NCBI RefSeq assembly: GCF_000025625.1
Contig: NC_013922.1
Span: 3,038,001 to 3,102,000 of the forward strand
Reading direction: 5' to 3'
Source: Natrialba magadii ATCC 43099
GTDB lineage: Archaea > Halobacteriota > Halobacteria > Halobacteriales > Natrialbaceae
DNA length: 64,000 nucleotides
In this document: in pieces, positions 1-8,722 of the stretch
Layout: each line of letters starts with the position of its first letter
Position numbering within the stretch: the stretch's first letter is position 1
The notes under the pieces: generated by a model
Databases searched by the model: none
What the model was told of the DNA's origin: nothing
Seen by the model: the letters and a program-made list of their open reading frames with translations, nothing else
Translations under genes and position numbers: made by a program

Positions 1-1
1 C

Positions 2-919
2 GCCGGCGAGCACGAAGCTAGAACAGACACCACCGACGACACGGACGACCACAACGTCGACCGCATCGTCCGGCGACTGTCGATGACCGCTGATATCCCG
101 GAACCCACGATCCGCGTCGTCGACGACGACACTCCCAGTTGCTACACTATCGGCCGATTCACCGACGCAACCATCGTCGTCACGACAGGACTTATCGACC
201 GCCTCGATGCAGCCGAACTCGAGTCCGTTCTCGCACACGAAATCGGCCACATCGCAAACCGGGACGTGACCCTGATGACGGTCACGACGCTCTTTCTGGA
301 GATTACGGACCGGGTCTACCACAGTTCGATGCTCGCGCGGCGGGCGGTGTTGAATCCCGGCAGCCTCTCAGAGCAAGACCGGGCGGCGCTAACGTGGTTC
401 CTGCCGCTCGTCGCGCTCACGTCGGTGTTCGTCGCGCCGATCCTCTGGCTGTTCCCGCGGGTGGCCGACTGGGCAACACGGACGCTCTCACAGACGCGTG
501 AGTTCGCCGCCGACGCTGCGGCGGCTGAGATTACTGGCAACCCGCTCGCGCTCGCGACCGCACTGATCGACCTCACCGACGCATCGGAGACGCCCGCGAC
601 GGACCTCCGGACAACCAAAATTCGTGCGCTGTGTATCGTCCCCTCGGAACTCGTGAACGGCCGCGAGGCGTCCGCACTGCCGGCGGTGTCGCCGCCAGCG
701 GCCGACGAAGACCGAGACCGCGAACAGCGAGTCCGGGCGTGGCTCGACGGAACCACGCCAGCAACGGGCGATGAGACACCGGCTGAAACACAAACACAAA
801 CACAAACACAAACACAAACGCATCCCGCAGTCGACGAACGTGTCGAACGACTCGCCGCGCTCGCGGCTGGCGAGGAACGAACTCGAGTACGAGTACGAAC
901 GCAGGTGGGACGGACGTGA
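2..919 (+). CDS. M48 family metalloprotease (HtpX-like), 5' end outside window
   Basis: The reading frame is open from the first bases of the window, so the N-terminus is cut off; an internal ATG lies at 83. The zinc-binding HEIGH motif is encoded at 236-250, in the AHEIGHIANRD context typical of M48 peptidases. It is followed by hydrophobic membrane segments and a downstream EFAAD motif that supplies the third zinc ligand. These features indicate a membrane-bound zinc endopeptidase, probably in envelope quality control. The C-terminal tail holds a TQ-repeat tract (787-818) made of 6-bp units. The stop overlaps the GTG start of the next gene by 4 bp, so this is the first visible gene of a translationally coupled operon running to 6480. 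The family is clear; the substrate is unknown. Confidence 0.88.
   Translation, partial: AGEHEARTDTTDDTDDHNVDRIVRRLSMTADIPEPTIRVVDDDTPSCYTIGRFTDATIVVTTGLIDRLDAAELESVLAHEIGHIANRDVTLMTVTTLFLEITDRVYHSSMLARRAVLNPGSLSEQDRAALTWFLPLVALTSVFVAPILWLFPRVADWATRTLSQTREFAADAAAAEITGNPLALATALIDLTDASETPATDLRTTKIRALCIVPSELVNGREASALPAVSPPAADEDRDREQRVRAWLDGTTPATGDETPAETQTQTQTQTQTHPAVDERVERLAALAAGEERTRVRVRTQVGRT
787..818 (+). repeat. In-frame hexanucleotide repeat (TQ tract)
   Basis: About five copies of a 6-bp unit (ACAAAC phase) encode alternating Thr-Gln in the C-terminal tail of the M48 peptidase. The unit length keeps the frame whatever the copy number. Confidence 0.9.
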
Positions 920-2664
920 GCGACGCGCGACGCATCCTGTTCGTCGCGGGGTGTCTCGTCTGCCTGCTCGCGGTCGCTAGCGCGTTACCGGCGGCCGATC
1001 CGCGACTCGATGCGCCGGGGAGCGAGGAGAATGTGACGACTGGAAGCTGGGACACACTCGTAGATCCCTTTGATCCGATGGCTGCGGTGACCAATACCTC
1101 GGTAACGGGCGGAGAGGGGTCCTCGGACACGGACACGGACACGGACTCGGACAGCACAGAAACCGACGAGCCGACCCGTGCAATCGAACTCGAGGGCGAT
1201 CCTGAACCGGGGAGCGAGCGGACGGTAACGGTCGAGGACACGGGTGCGTTCACGGAGCGGACGCTCACTGTCAACGGTGAGCACGCTGGCGAGACGGACC
1301 ACTTCGGGGAGGCCACGATCACCGTCCCCTACGCCGAGGAGATGACGATCGACGTCACCGAAACGGATCAATCAAGAACGTTCGATATCGACACAGCGGC
1401 CGCCATCGAGCACGAACCCGGTGCGGCACCGACCCGGGACCTCGAAATCGCGACGGCCGTCGGCTCGACGCCGGTCGCAAACGGAACAGTGTATATCGAG
1501 GACGAACGGGTCGGGACGACCGCCGAAAACGGCACGGCGACCGTTCCATTGCCGGAGAGTGCGGAGCCAACGACGGTTCGCGTCGAACGCGGCCCCGTAA
1601 CCGGTACAGAAACGATCGACGTGGCGGAGCCAACGGTCGAGTTCGCCTCGCCGCTGTTGCTCCCCGGCATGCCGGCTCCGGTGCACGTCTCTGCTGACGG
1701 TGCTGGGGTCCCTAATGCGAGCGTGTCGGTCGCCTCGGACGGTTCTGGGACGACTGGTTCGGATGGGACGACCTACGTCCGCCTTCCGTTCGACGACGAG
1801 GCGACGGTGACCACCACGCTTGGTTCGGAGACCGCAACGGCGACGGTAGACGACCTCTATCTTCGGCTGACCGCTATCGTCGTGATCGTTCCCGGATTCG
1901 TTCTCGGGGGAGTCCTGACGTATATACGGTACATCCCGTCCAGGCAGGAGCGGCGTCAACAGCGTCTCTCTGGCTTCTTCGTCGGACTTGCTGGCGCGTT
2001 TTCCAACCTCGGAAGCGTGGTCGGCGGATTTGCTCACTCCCTTCGACACGCATCACGCCCCAGATTTGAGTGGGCACTACTGCGTCCGCGTCTCGGGATT
2101 TCGCTCTCCACACTCTCACGTCTCGTCCCATCGCTCCCGTCGACCCCGCCGATTGGCAGCACGCTCTCGTCGCTCTGGACGCTCCGCTGGGGCAACTCGT
2201 CCGATCGCGACCGGCGCTTTCGCTCGATTCTCAGACGCAACGATGAGGAGACGGCCGAAGACACGACCGCCGACACCGATCGCACCGTCGCCAGTGAATC
2301 GGGCGCTTCCCACCTCGGTGAGAAGCTACTCGAGCCCCGATCACCCCAGGCAGAGGTTCGTGCCATCTGGCACGCCGTCCTCGACCGACTCGGCGTTCGC
2401 AACCGCGAGACACGGACACCCGGCGAGGTTGCCCGCGACGCCCTCGACGAGGGGTATCCCGCCGTGAGCATGCGCCGACTCGTCACAATTTTCCGGGAAC
2501 TCGAGTACGGCGACCGCGAGCCGTCTGCAGACCAGGTGCTGCATGCGCGCGCTGCGGCGGCGAACCTGGTCGAATACGAGCCCGACGAGTCGGAGGAGAC
2601 GGGTGCTGTGACACAGACAGGTGGCGAAGACAGGGACGAGGATCGTATGGAGGGTGGCGAATGA
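916..2664 (+). CDS. DUF4129 domain membrane protein of the MoxR/DUF58 cluster
   Basis: The 582-residue protein starts at a GTG overlapping the previous stop (GTGA). It has an N-terminal hydrophobic signal/anchor (about residues 5-25), a long Thr/Glu/Asp-rich extracytoplasmic part with Ig-like or carboxypeptidase-regulatory-like repeats, and a central membrane helix (about residues 318-338). A basic linker follows, then a C-terminal helical domain (about 490-560) matching the DUF4129 pattern seen beside transglutaminase, DUF58 and MoxR genes. A short TDTDTDSDS tract near 1125-1150 is repeat-derived. The downstream gene overlaps by 4 bp. It probably forms a membrane complex with the DUF58 and MoxR proteins. 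The family call rests on the C-terminal pattern and the context. Confidence 0.8.
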   Translation: MSDARRILFVAGCLVCLLAVASALPAADPRLDAPGSEENVTTGSWDTLVDPFDPMAAVTNTSVTGGEGSSDTDTDTDSDSTETDEPTRAIELEGDPEPGSERTVTVEDTGAFTERTLTVNGEHAGETDHFGEATITVPYAEEMTIDVTETDQSRTFDIDTAAAIEHEPGAAPTRDLEIATAVGSTPVANGTVYIEDERVGTTAENGTATVPLPESAEPTTVRVERGPVTGTETIDVAEPTVEFASPLLLPGMPAPVHVSADGAGVPNASVSVASDGSGTTGSDGTTYVRLPFDDEATVTTTLGSETATATVDDLYLRLTAIVVIVPGFVLGGVLTYIRYIPSRQERRQQRLSGFFVGLAGAFSNLGSVVGGFAHSLRHASRPRFEWALLRPRLGISLSTLSRLVPSLPSTPPIGSTLSSLWTLRWGNSSDRDRRFRSILRRNDEETAEDTTADTDRTVASESGASHLGEKLLEPRSPQAEVRAIWHAVLDRLGVRNRETRTPGEVARDALDEGYPAVSMRRLVTIFRELEYGDREPSADQVLHARAAAANLVEYEPDESEETGAVTQTGGEDRDEDRMEGGE

Positions 2665-3386
2665 GCCGATTCCACTCGATACAGCGGCTGCGAGAGCGAA
2701 CGGACAGAGCCGACGCAGAAGTGGTGGCGGTGGCGATCGTCGGGCTGGGCAGTCTGCTCACCGTTTCGGTGATCGCGCTTGGCGGCTATCTGCCGACAGC
2801 CGGCTCGTGGGGCGTCTCGATACTGTACCCGCTTGCACTCCTGTTCCCGGTGTTCGGACTCGCCATACTCGGAGTCACGTTCTGGTGGGTGTTGAACACG
2901 CGATACACCACACCGGAGCCGATTCACCGCGGTGGGGCCCCCGAGGAGGGAGAGCTTGGAAGACTCGAACCCGTCGGCCGCAGTACGGCCCACTCCCTCG
3001 AGATCGCCGCACACGCCCAGTACCGGTGTAGCGCGTCCAGTTCGGCCCACGAGATACGGTCTCGACTCATCGAGAGCGCTGTTCGCGTCGTCCGGACGAG
3101 ACGCGGACTCGACCGCGAGACGGCCCGCGAACAGGTCGACGACGGGACGTGGACCGACGACCCGGTCGCCGCAGCGTTCCTCTCAGCTGATCGGCCACAA
3201 CCCCTCGGCGAGCAACTCCGGAACGCGCTGGACCCCGGTGTGGCCTACTACCGGCGCGTTGATCGGACGATTTCAGCGATCGAGAACGTTGACACCGACA
3301 GTGGCGCTACGGCGAGCGACCGTGGCGGGTCGGCGACGGCGATTACGACGGACGAGGAACTCGAGTCCGGTGAGGTGAGTCGATGA
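2661..3386 (+). CDS. Two-helix membrane protein of the MoxR/DUF58 operon (DUF7269-like)
   Basis: This 241-residue protein has two adjacent membrane helices (about residues 24-45 and 53-77). A cytoplasmic region follows, containing an RHxE-poor helical segment with many Arg and Asp residues. The ATG start overlaps the previous stop (ATGA), and the stop overlaps the DUF58 start in the same way. It has no catalytic motif I recognise. Proteins of this size and topology occur at this place in haloarchaeal MoxR/DUF58 clusters and are annotated as DUF7269; that assignment is from memory of the context, not from a search. Confidence 0.75.
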   Translation: MSRFHSIQRLRERTDRADAEVVAVAIVGLGSLLTVSVIALGGYLPTAGSWGVSILYPLALLFPVFGLAILGVTFWWVLNTRYTTPEPIHRGGAPEEGELGRLEPVGRSTAHSLEIAAHAQYRCSASSSAHEIRSRLIESAVRVVRTRRGLDRETAREQVDDGTWTDDPVAAAFLSADRPQPLGEQLRNALDPGVAYYRRVDRTISAIENVDTDSGATASDRGGSATAITTDEELESGEVSR

Positions 3387-5080
3387 GTGAGCGTGTACGT
3401 GTACGTGAACGTGAACATGAACACGAACATGAACAACGAATGAAACGCGGACGTGGGCATAGAGACGGATCGGGACGCGAACAGCACGGAGACTACGGAA
3501 ACCACGGAGCACACGAAAAACACGAACGTCGCCATCGAGTCGACCGGGGCGAGTGGGCGCTGTTCGCCTCGCTCGCACTCGCAGGCGTTGGGTTGCTCAT
3601 GGGGAGTCAGGTGCTCGTCGCGGCGGCGACGGTGCCGCTGTGCTACGTTGCGGCGGCGGTGTTTCGCACGCGGCAGGAGCCGTCCGTTCGGATTCGACGG
3701 GAGTTCCAGACGGACGGCGGTGTCGGTCGCTCAGGCGGGAGCGAGTGTGCAGATGGAGATAAGAATGGGGATACTACTACCGTCACTACCGCTACCACTA
3801 CCACTACCGCTACCACTACCGCCTCTCCCACCACTACAGCCGCCACAGCTGCCACGGGTTCCACAGCCGCCACAGCCGCCACAGCCGCCACAGATTCCAC
3901 AGCCGCCACGGATTCCACAGCCACCACAGACACCACCGTCACCGGCAACCCCGGGGAAACCGTCACCGTCCACACCACCGTCGAAAACACCGGTCACACA
4001 GCACTCGTCGACCTTCGACTCGTCGACGGCGTCCCCGACGCCCTCCCGGTCGTCTCTGGAACCCCGCGCCACGCAACCACACTCGAGCCCGGTGGCACGA
4101 CAACACTCGAGTACGACGTCGAACTGCGCCGGGGCGACCACGAGTTCGGGACGGCAGCGCTGCGGGCGCGTGATCTGACGGGAACGGTCACGGAAACGCG
4201 GACGGAGCCGGTCGGCGGGGCCACGCGCCTGCGCTGCTGGCCGTCCGTCGAGGACGTCCCGCTGACGAGCGGCAGCGACGAGTACGCAGGCGAGGTGCCG
4301 ACAGACGAGAGCGGCAGTGGCCTCGAGTTCCACTCGGTGCGAGAGTACGCCGCGGGCGACCCGGCGCGGTCGATCGACTGGCGTCGGTACGGTCGAACGC
4401 GAGAGTTAGCGACGGTCGAGTACCGGGCGGAGCGCTCGACGCGTATCGTCTGCGTCGTCGACGCGCGGACGAGTCAGCGGCGGGCGTCAGTAGCTACCGA
4501 ACTGGCTGGCGTCGAACTGTCTGCGAGTGCGGCCGAGCGGGCCAGTGAGTCGCTGCTCGATGCGGGGTATCCGACCGGCGTTGCGACGCTGTACGTTCGC
4601 ACGGTCGCCGCGCTTTCGCCGGGGACCGACTCGAGTACCCGGAAGCGACTGACCGAACAGCTACAGCGTGTTCGTGATCGCGACGCGAACGAGTCCGCCG
4701 ACCTGCAGCGCCTGGTCGGGTCGCCGGTCAAGACTCTTCCGCGGCTGTTGCCCGACGAGGCGCAGGTGTTCCTGTTCTCCTCGTTCGTCGACGACGAGCC
4801 ACTGGCGCTGGTCAAACGGCTGCGACAACTCGGCTATCAGGTTCGGGTCGTGAGCCCTGACGTGCTCGGCGACACTGCGGGTGAATCCGCCAGCTCGGAA
4901 CCGAGACAACGCGATGCAACCCAGACGAGACACGACACTGGTGCGCGACTCGAGGCGCTCGACCGCGAAGCCAGACTCGCCCAGGCACGGGCGGCGGGGG
5001 CTCGAGTCGTCGACTGGGACCTTGCGCGACCGATCGGACTCGTGCTGCAAGAGGCACTCGGAGGGGAACAGCACCGATGA
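3383..5080 (+). CDS. DUF58 domain-containing protein
   Basis: A 565-residue protein. Residues 1-55 are His/Glu/Arg-rich and repeat-derived. Two membrane helices lie at about 58-92. A Thr/Ala low-complexity insert occupies about 131-187 (DNA 3773-3945). After it comes a beta-rich domain of the CARDB/NPCBM-associated kind, then the DUF58 core with the diagnostic RSIDWRRYGRTRELATVEY stretch near residue 330, followed by a von Willebrand A-like fold with a DAR motif. DUF58 proteins partner MoxR ATPases. The start and stop are both coupled by 4-bp overlaps. The Thr insert is unusual in size for this family and sits exactly in the linker between the membrane part and the beta domain. Confidence 0.92.
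   Translation: MSERVRVREREHEHEHEQRMKRGRGHRDGSGREQHGDYGNHGAHEKHERRHRVDRGEWALFASLALAGVGLLMGSQVLVAAATVPLCYVAAAVFRTRQEPSVRIRREFQTDGGVGRSGGSECADGDKNGDTTTVTTATTTTTATTTASPTTTAATAATGSTAATAATAATDSTAATDSTATTDTTVTGNPGETVTVHTTVENTGHTALVDLRLVDGVPDALPVVSGTPRHATTLEPGGTTTLEYDVELRRGDHEFGTAALRARDLTGTVTETRTEPVGGATRLRCWPSVEDVPLTSGSDEYAGEVPTDESGSGLEFHSVREYAAGDPARSIDWRRYGRTRELATVEYRAERSTRIVCVVDARTSQRRASVATELAGVELSASAAERASESLLDAGYPTGVATLYVRTVAALSPGTDSSTRKRLTEQLQRVRDRDANESADLQRLVGSPVKTLPRLLPDEAQVFLFSSFVDDEPLALVKRLRQLGYQVRVVSPDVLGDTAGESASSEPRQRDATQTRHDTGARLEALDREARLAQARAAGARVVDWDLARPIGLVLQEALGGEQHR
3773..3945 (+). repeat. Low-complexity ACC/GCC tract encoding Thr/Ala linker
   Basis: Irregular tandem ACTACC, ACAGCC and GATTCC units encode a Thr/Ala-rich linker of about 57 residues inside the DUF58 protein. 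All units are multiples of 3 bp, so the frame is kept. Confidence 0.9.
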
Positions 5081-6480
5081 GTGAGTTCACACGACTCCCG
5101 AAACCGACCGCGTGGGCGATCACTATCACGGCTGCCATCGCGACCCTCGCGCTCGCCACTGTCGATCCCGTAATCGCCGTCGCCGTCGTCTGTGGCCTGC
5201 TTCTCAGCGGTATACTCACCCGGTTCGACCGATCACATCGGCACATCGCGCTCGCAGCGACGCTGCTCCCTGCGTTCGTGCTGGTGACTACCGTCGTCGT
5301 CATCCAGCCAGCCACACGAGCCGTCGTCGCCCTCGCCGGGCTCGGACTCCTCCTCGGCACAGGCGTCGGCGGCACGCTCTATGGCTCCCCGTCGTCCACC
5401 GCGCGTGACCGCGCTGCGGTCGCCATGGTGCTCGCCGCAGTGCTCACCGCCATCGCCGCGATCATCACCTTCGCCGTCGACGCAGTCGGCCACTGGCGGC
5501 TTGCACTCGAGTCCCTGCGCTGGCTGGGTGGCGACGGCCTGACGGGGCTGTTCATCGCCCTAGTCGTGGCGGCACTTGCGGGAGTCGCCGCCCTGGTCGC
5601 GCTTCCCGATGCGATGATCACGACTGCACGACGGCGGGATGCAGCAAAGACGAGGCGGTATACGCTCGCGCAGTTGTTCGGCGTCCTTCTGGTCGCCACA
5701 CTTGTAAGTCTCGCAGCAGTGACCGTCGTCGGCTGGTATCTACCGACGGTCGGCTGGCTGATCGGAACGCTCGTCGCCAGCGACCTCGTTCGCGGGTTCC
5801 TGGCTCTGCTCACACTCGGAGGCGGGGGACTCGCAGCGTTCGGACTCGTCGTCCGTCGCTTCTGGAACCAGCCGAGTGAGTCACCCGAGACGAACGGAAT
5901 TGTTCCGATAACCGTCGGCACGGCGGTCGGAACGCTACTTTCGTTCGTGTTTGTGAGTGCCCTCGGCGCACGGGCAGGGGAACTCGAGTCGGTTGGGATC
6001 CTGTTCGGTGTCGTGACGGTCGTGTTGGTACTCGCAAGCGTCGTCACCTGGCACGCAGGCGCAATGGGGGGAAGTACGCTCCCGAGATCGCCGTACGTGG
6101 TCGTCGTCGCACTCGCTGCAGCAGGTGTCGGTCTCGGCTTACTCGCCGAGAGCGAAGCGAGTGGGACGGGTGTGGGGGCAGGGGCGGTTGGGGCCGGGGT
6201 ACCGACGTTCGTCGTAATCGCTGCGGCGCTGCTGTGTTACGACCTTGGCCGGTACGGACGGCGTCTCACGCGAGAGATCGGGACCGCCGGTGCCGCACCG
6301 ATGCCGCAACTGGTTCGCGTTGGCTGGAGTGGTGTCGTTGCGACCGTGGGCGTCGTCGTCGCAACCGGAGGATTCTGGCTTGCAACGGTGTTCCAGCCGA
6401 CGCTGTCCGTGCCGGCGACGGTGGGTGTCGTCGCCGGATTCGGAGTGTTGGTAGCTGGAGCGCGGTTACTGTTGCGCTGA
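5077..6480 (+). CDS. Polytopic membrane protein of the MoxR/DUF58 operon (DUF7519-like)
   Basis: The protein has 467 residues and about 12 predicted membrane helices spread over its full length, separated by short loops; it has no recognisable enzymatic motif. The ATG overlaps the DUF58 stop (ATGA), so it is the last gene of the coupled operon. Its 3' end overlaps the 3' end of the convergent moxR gene by 15 bp (6466-6480). Membrane proteins of this kind are found at this place in haloarchaeal clusters and annotated as DUF7519. Its position suggests a membrane partner of the DUF58 and DUF4129 proteins; the function is unknown. Confidence 0.82.
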   Translation: MSEFTRLPKPTAWAITITAAIATLALATVDPVIAVAVVCGLLLSGILTRFDRSHRHIALAATLLPAFVLVTTVVVIQPATRAVVALAGLGLLLGTGVGGTLYGSPSSTARDRAAVAMVLAAVLTAIAAIITFAVDAVGHWRLALESLRWLGGDGLTGLFIALVVAALAGVAALVALPDAMITTARRRDAAKTRRYTLAQLFGVLLVATLVSLAAVTVVGWYLPTVGWLIGTLVASDLVRGFLALLTLGGGGLAAFGLVVRRFWNQPSESPETNGIVPITVGTAVGTLLSFVFVSALGARAGELESVGILFGVVTVVLVLASVVTWHAGAMGGSTLPRSPYVVVVALAAAGVGLGLLAESEASGTGVGAGAVGAGVPTFVVIAAALLCYDLGRYGRRLTREIGTAGAAPMPQLVRVGWSGVVATVGVVVATGGFWLATVFQPTLSVPATVGVVAGFGVLVAGARLLLR

Positions 6481-7464
6481 GGGCGTTTCTGGTTCTGCCC
6501 CTGTCTCCGCATCCATCGCCGGCACGTCGACAGTATCGAGGACGCTGTCGATAACCGCGCGACGGCTCAACCCCTGAATGCTCGCCTCCGGATCGAGCAC
6601 GAGGCGGTGAGCCAGGGCGGGAGCGGCGATGCGCTTGACGTCGTCGGGGACGACGTACTCGCGGCCGGCGAGTACGGCGCGGGCACGACTCACTTCGAAG
6701 AGTCGCTGGACGCCACGCGGCGAGACACCAACGTCGACGCGGCCGTCAGTTCGTGTCGCGCGACAGAGGTCACCGATGTAGTCCCGGAGTGGCCCCTCGA
6801 CGGTGACGGTTTCGGGAACCTGCTGGAGCGAACGGACTGCCTCGCGGTCGACGACTGGCCCGACGGTTGGATCCGGTCGGTCGCGGTCGGCACGGCGATC
6901 AATCAGTTCCCGCGTCCCGTCGGCGTCGGGGTAGCCAAGCGAGGTCTTGATCATGAACCGGTCGCGCTGGGCCTCCGGCAGTTCGAAGGTCCCCTCCTGC
7001 TCGACCGGGTTTTGGGTCGCAATGACGATGAACGGGTCCGGCAACTCGTGCGTCTCGCCGTCGACCGTCACCTGTCCCTCCTCCATCGCCTCGAGCAGCG
7101 CCGACTGCGTCTTCGGCGGCGCACGATTGATTTCGTCGGCGAGGACCACGTTCGCGAACACCGGTCCCGGCGTGAAGTGGAAGTCGGCAGTCTCCTCCTC
7201 GAAGACGTAGGAGCCGGTAACGTCTGCGGGCATGAGATCAGGCGTGAACTGAATCCGGGAGAACTCGAGTCCGAGTGCGGTAGCGAACGAACGGGCGGTA
7301 AGCGTCTTTCCGGTGCCAGGGACGTCCTCTAAGAGCACGTGGCCACGGGCGAGGACGCCAGCGACGATGTCCTCGAGGACGGCGCGGTCGGCGACGACGG
7401 CGGAGAGGATTTCGTCGACGACGGTGGTAGCCGTCGTCGCGGCGTCGGGGACTGACTGCGTCAT
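6466..7464 (-). CDS. moxR: MoxR family AAA+ ATPase
   Basis: From the chosen ATG at 7464 the protein has 332 residues. Walker A (VPGTGKT) is at about residues 48-54 and Walker B (VVLADE) at about 106-111. The MoxR-specific stretch NPVEQEGTFELPEAQRDRF and a C-terminal AAA lid follow. MoxR proteins are chaperone-like ATPases that act with DUF58/VWA proteins, and the DUF58 operon converges on this gene with a 15-bp overlap of the two 3' ends. An ATG at 7473 is possible, but a TATA box centred near 7492 lies 28 bp before 7464, which fits a leaderless transcript from 7464. Confidence 0.93.
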   Translation of the reverse strand: MTQSVPDAATTATTVVDEILSAVVADRAVLEDIVAGVLARGHVLLEDVPGTGKTLTARSFATALGLEFSRIQFTPDLMPADVTGSYVFEEETADFHFTPGPVFANVVLADEINRAPPKTQSALLEAMEEGQVTVDGETHELPDPFIVIATQNPVEQEGTFELPEAQRDRFMIKTSLGYPDADGTRELIDRRADRDRPDPTVGPVVDREAVRSLQQVPETVTVEGPLRDYIGDLCRATRTDGRVDVGVSPRGVQRLFEVSRARAVLAGREYVVPDDVKRIAAPALAHRLVLDPEASIQGLSRRAVIDSVLDTVDVPAMDAETGAEPETPSAQQ

Positions 7465-7487
7465 ACCGAGCATCGGTGTCCCCGGAA

Positions 7488-7497
7488 ACTTATAACT
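7488..7497 (-). promoter_or_regulatory. TATA box of moxR
   Basis: The AT-rich element AGTTATAAGT (minus strand) is centred 28 bp upstream of the ATG at 7464 in an otherwise GC-rich region, the usual spacing for leaderless haloarchaeal transcripts. Confidence 0.6.
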
Positions 7498-7537
7498 CCC
7501 GACACGTCTGCTGGAACGCGAGTGGACACGCCCAACG

Positions 7538-8557
7538 TCACAGCATGCCGTACTCTTCCGCCAGCCGGTCGTACTCTTCGTCGAGGACTTCGATGACGGT
7601 GATCAGCGCGCCAACGACGACCGGCCCGAAAAACAGTCCCATAATTCCGAAGGCGTAGATCCCCCCGAGGACGCCGAGAATGATGACCGCGGGGCTAATC
7701 TCGGCGTAGCGATCGACGACGACCGGTCGGAGATAGTCGTCTGAAACACCGACGACGATCGCGCTGTAGACCGCTAACCCGGCTGCGAGCAGCGGCTCGC
7801 CGATCACGACGAGGTAGATCGAGGCAGGAATCCACACGAGCGGCGCGCCGATTAGCGGCACCAGCGAGAGAATCACCATGATAAACGTCCAGAACGCGGC
7901 GTTTGGAATCCCAACGGCGAACAACGCGAGTCCCGCAATCACTCCCTCGATGATGGCGATCAGGACGTGGCCGACGAGGACCGCCCACATAACGTCGCTC
8001 AGTTCGCCATAGAGGTCGTCCTGCACGTCCATCGGCAACGGAGTGACCTCGCGAATCCACTCGAGTAGGTTGTCGCCGTTCTTGAGGAGATAGTAGAGCA
8101 AGAACAGGGCCAGCCCGAACCCGATCAGAGCGTGTGTGAGCGCGCTGAACCAGGCGGTCGCCTGCTCGAGGACGAAGGTGCCGACCTCCTGTGCGGAATC
8201 AGCAGCCGTCTCTATCAGGTCCACCTCCATCCCGGTCTGATCTTCGATGGTGGACTCGAGTTCGCTCACTTGCAGTGTCTCCGCGTCGAGTGACTCCAGA
8301 AGGTTTGCCGCGTCGTCTGCGACGACAGCGACGATGAGAAGAAATGGGATGATGAAGCCGATGATTGCAAGGAGGACGAGTGACAGCGCAGCGAGCATGG
8401 GTGAGACGTACGATTCGAGCCGTTGCTGCAGCGGAAACAGGAGGAATGCGAGGAGAACGGCAAGCAGGACGTACTGCAGGAACGGGACGACGAGCTGCCA
8501 GGAAAGATACGCGAAGATGAGCACGAGCGTCAGGAGATAGCCCTTGCTGATGTTCAC
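7538..8557 (-). CDS. AI-2E family transporter (PerM-like permease)
   Basis: The protein has 339 residues from a GTG at 8557 (MNISKGYLL...). Hydrophobic helices sit near the N-terminus, a soluble insert of about 60-70 residues follows, and a C-terminal cluster of helices ends in the conserved LGLFFGPV-type stretch (here GIMGLFFGPVVVGAL). This is the layout of the AI-2E/PerM exporter superfamily. A further in-frame GTG at 8623 would add 22 residues, but a TATA element at 8578-8588 lies between the two and 28 bp before 8557, which favours the shorter start. The gene is monocistronic, downstream of nothing on its strand. Substrate unknown. Confidence 0.88.
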   Translation of the reverse strand: MNISKGYLLTLVLIFAYLSWQLVVPFLQYVLLAVLLAFLLFPLQQRLESYVSPMLAALSLVLLAIIGFIIPFLLIVAVVADDAANLLESLDAETLQVSELESTIEDQTGMEVDLIETAADSAQEVGTFVLEQATAWFSALTHALIGFGLALFLLYYLLKNGDNLLEWIREVTPLPMDVQDDLYGELSDVMWAVLVGHVLIAIIEGVIAGLALFAVGIPNAAFWTFIMVILSLVPLIGAPLVWIPASIYLVVIGEPLLAAGLAVYSAIVVGVSDDYLRPVVVDRYAEISPAVIILGVLGGIYAFGIMGLFFGPVVVGALITVIEVLDEEYDRLAEEYGML

Positions 8558-8577
8558 GGGCAAACAAACCACGAGTG

Positions 8578-8588
8578 ACAAAATAAAA
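8578..8588 (-). promoter_or_regulatory. TATA box of the PerM-like gene
   Basis: The minus strand reads TTTTATTTTGT, centred about 28 bp before the GTG at 8557. It lies inside the longer frame starting at 8623, so it helps decide the start. Confidence 0.55.
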
Positions 8589-8722
8589 CCGGACCCGGCA
8601 TCGGTCAGAATACGCCGATTCACGGCTCACAACTCACGGCTCACGACTCACAACGCCACCGTCAGACCACAGTCAACAGCGACATCTACAAGGCGCTCGC
8701 TTCAGTACCTGACACCTGTCCA

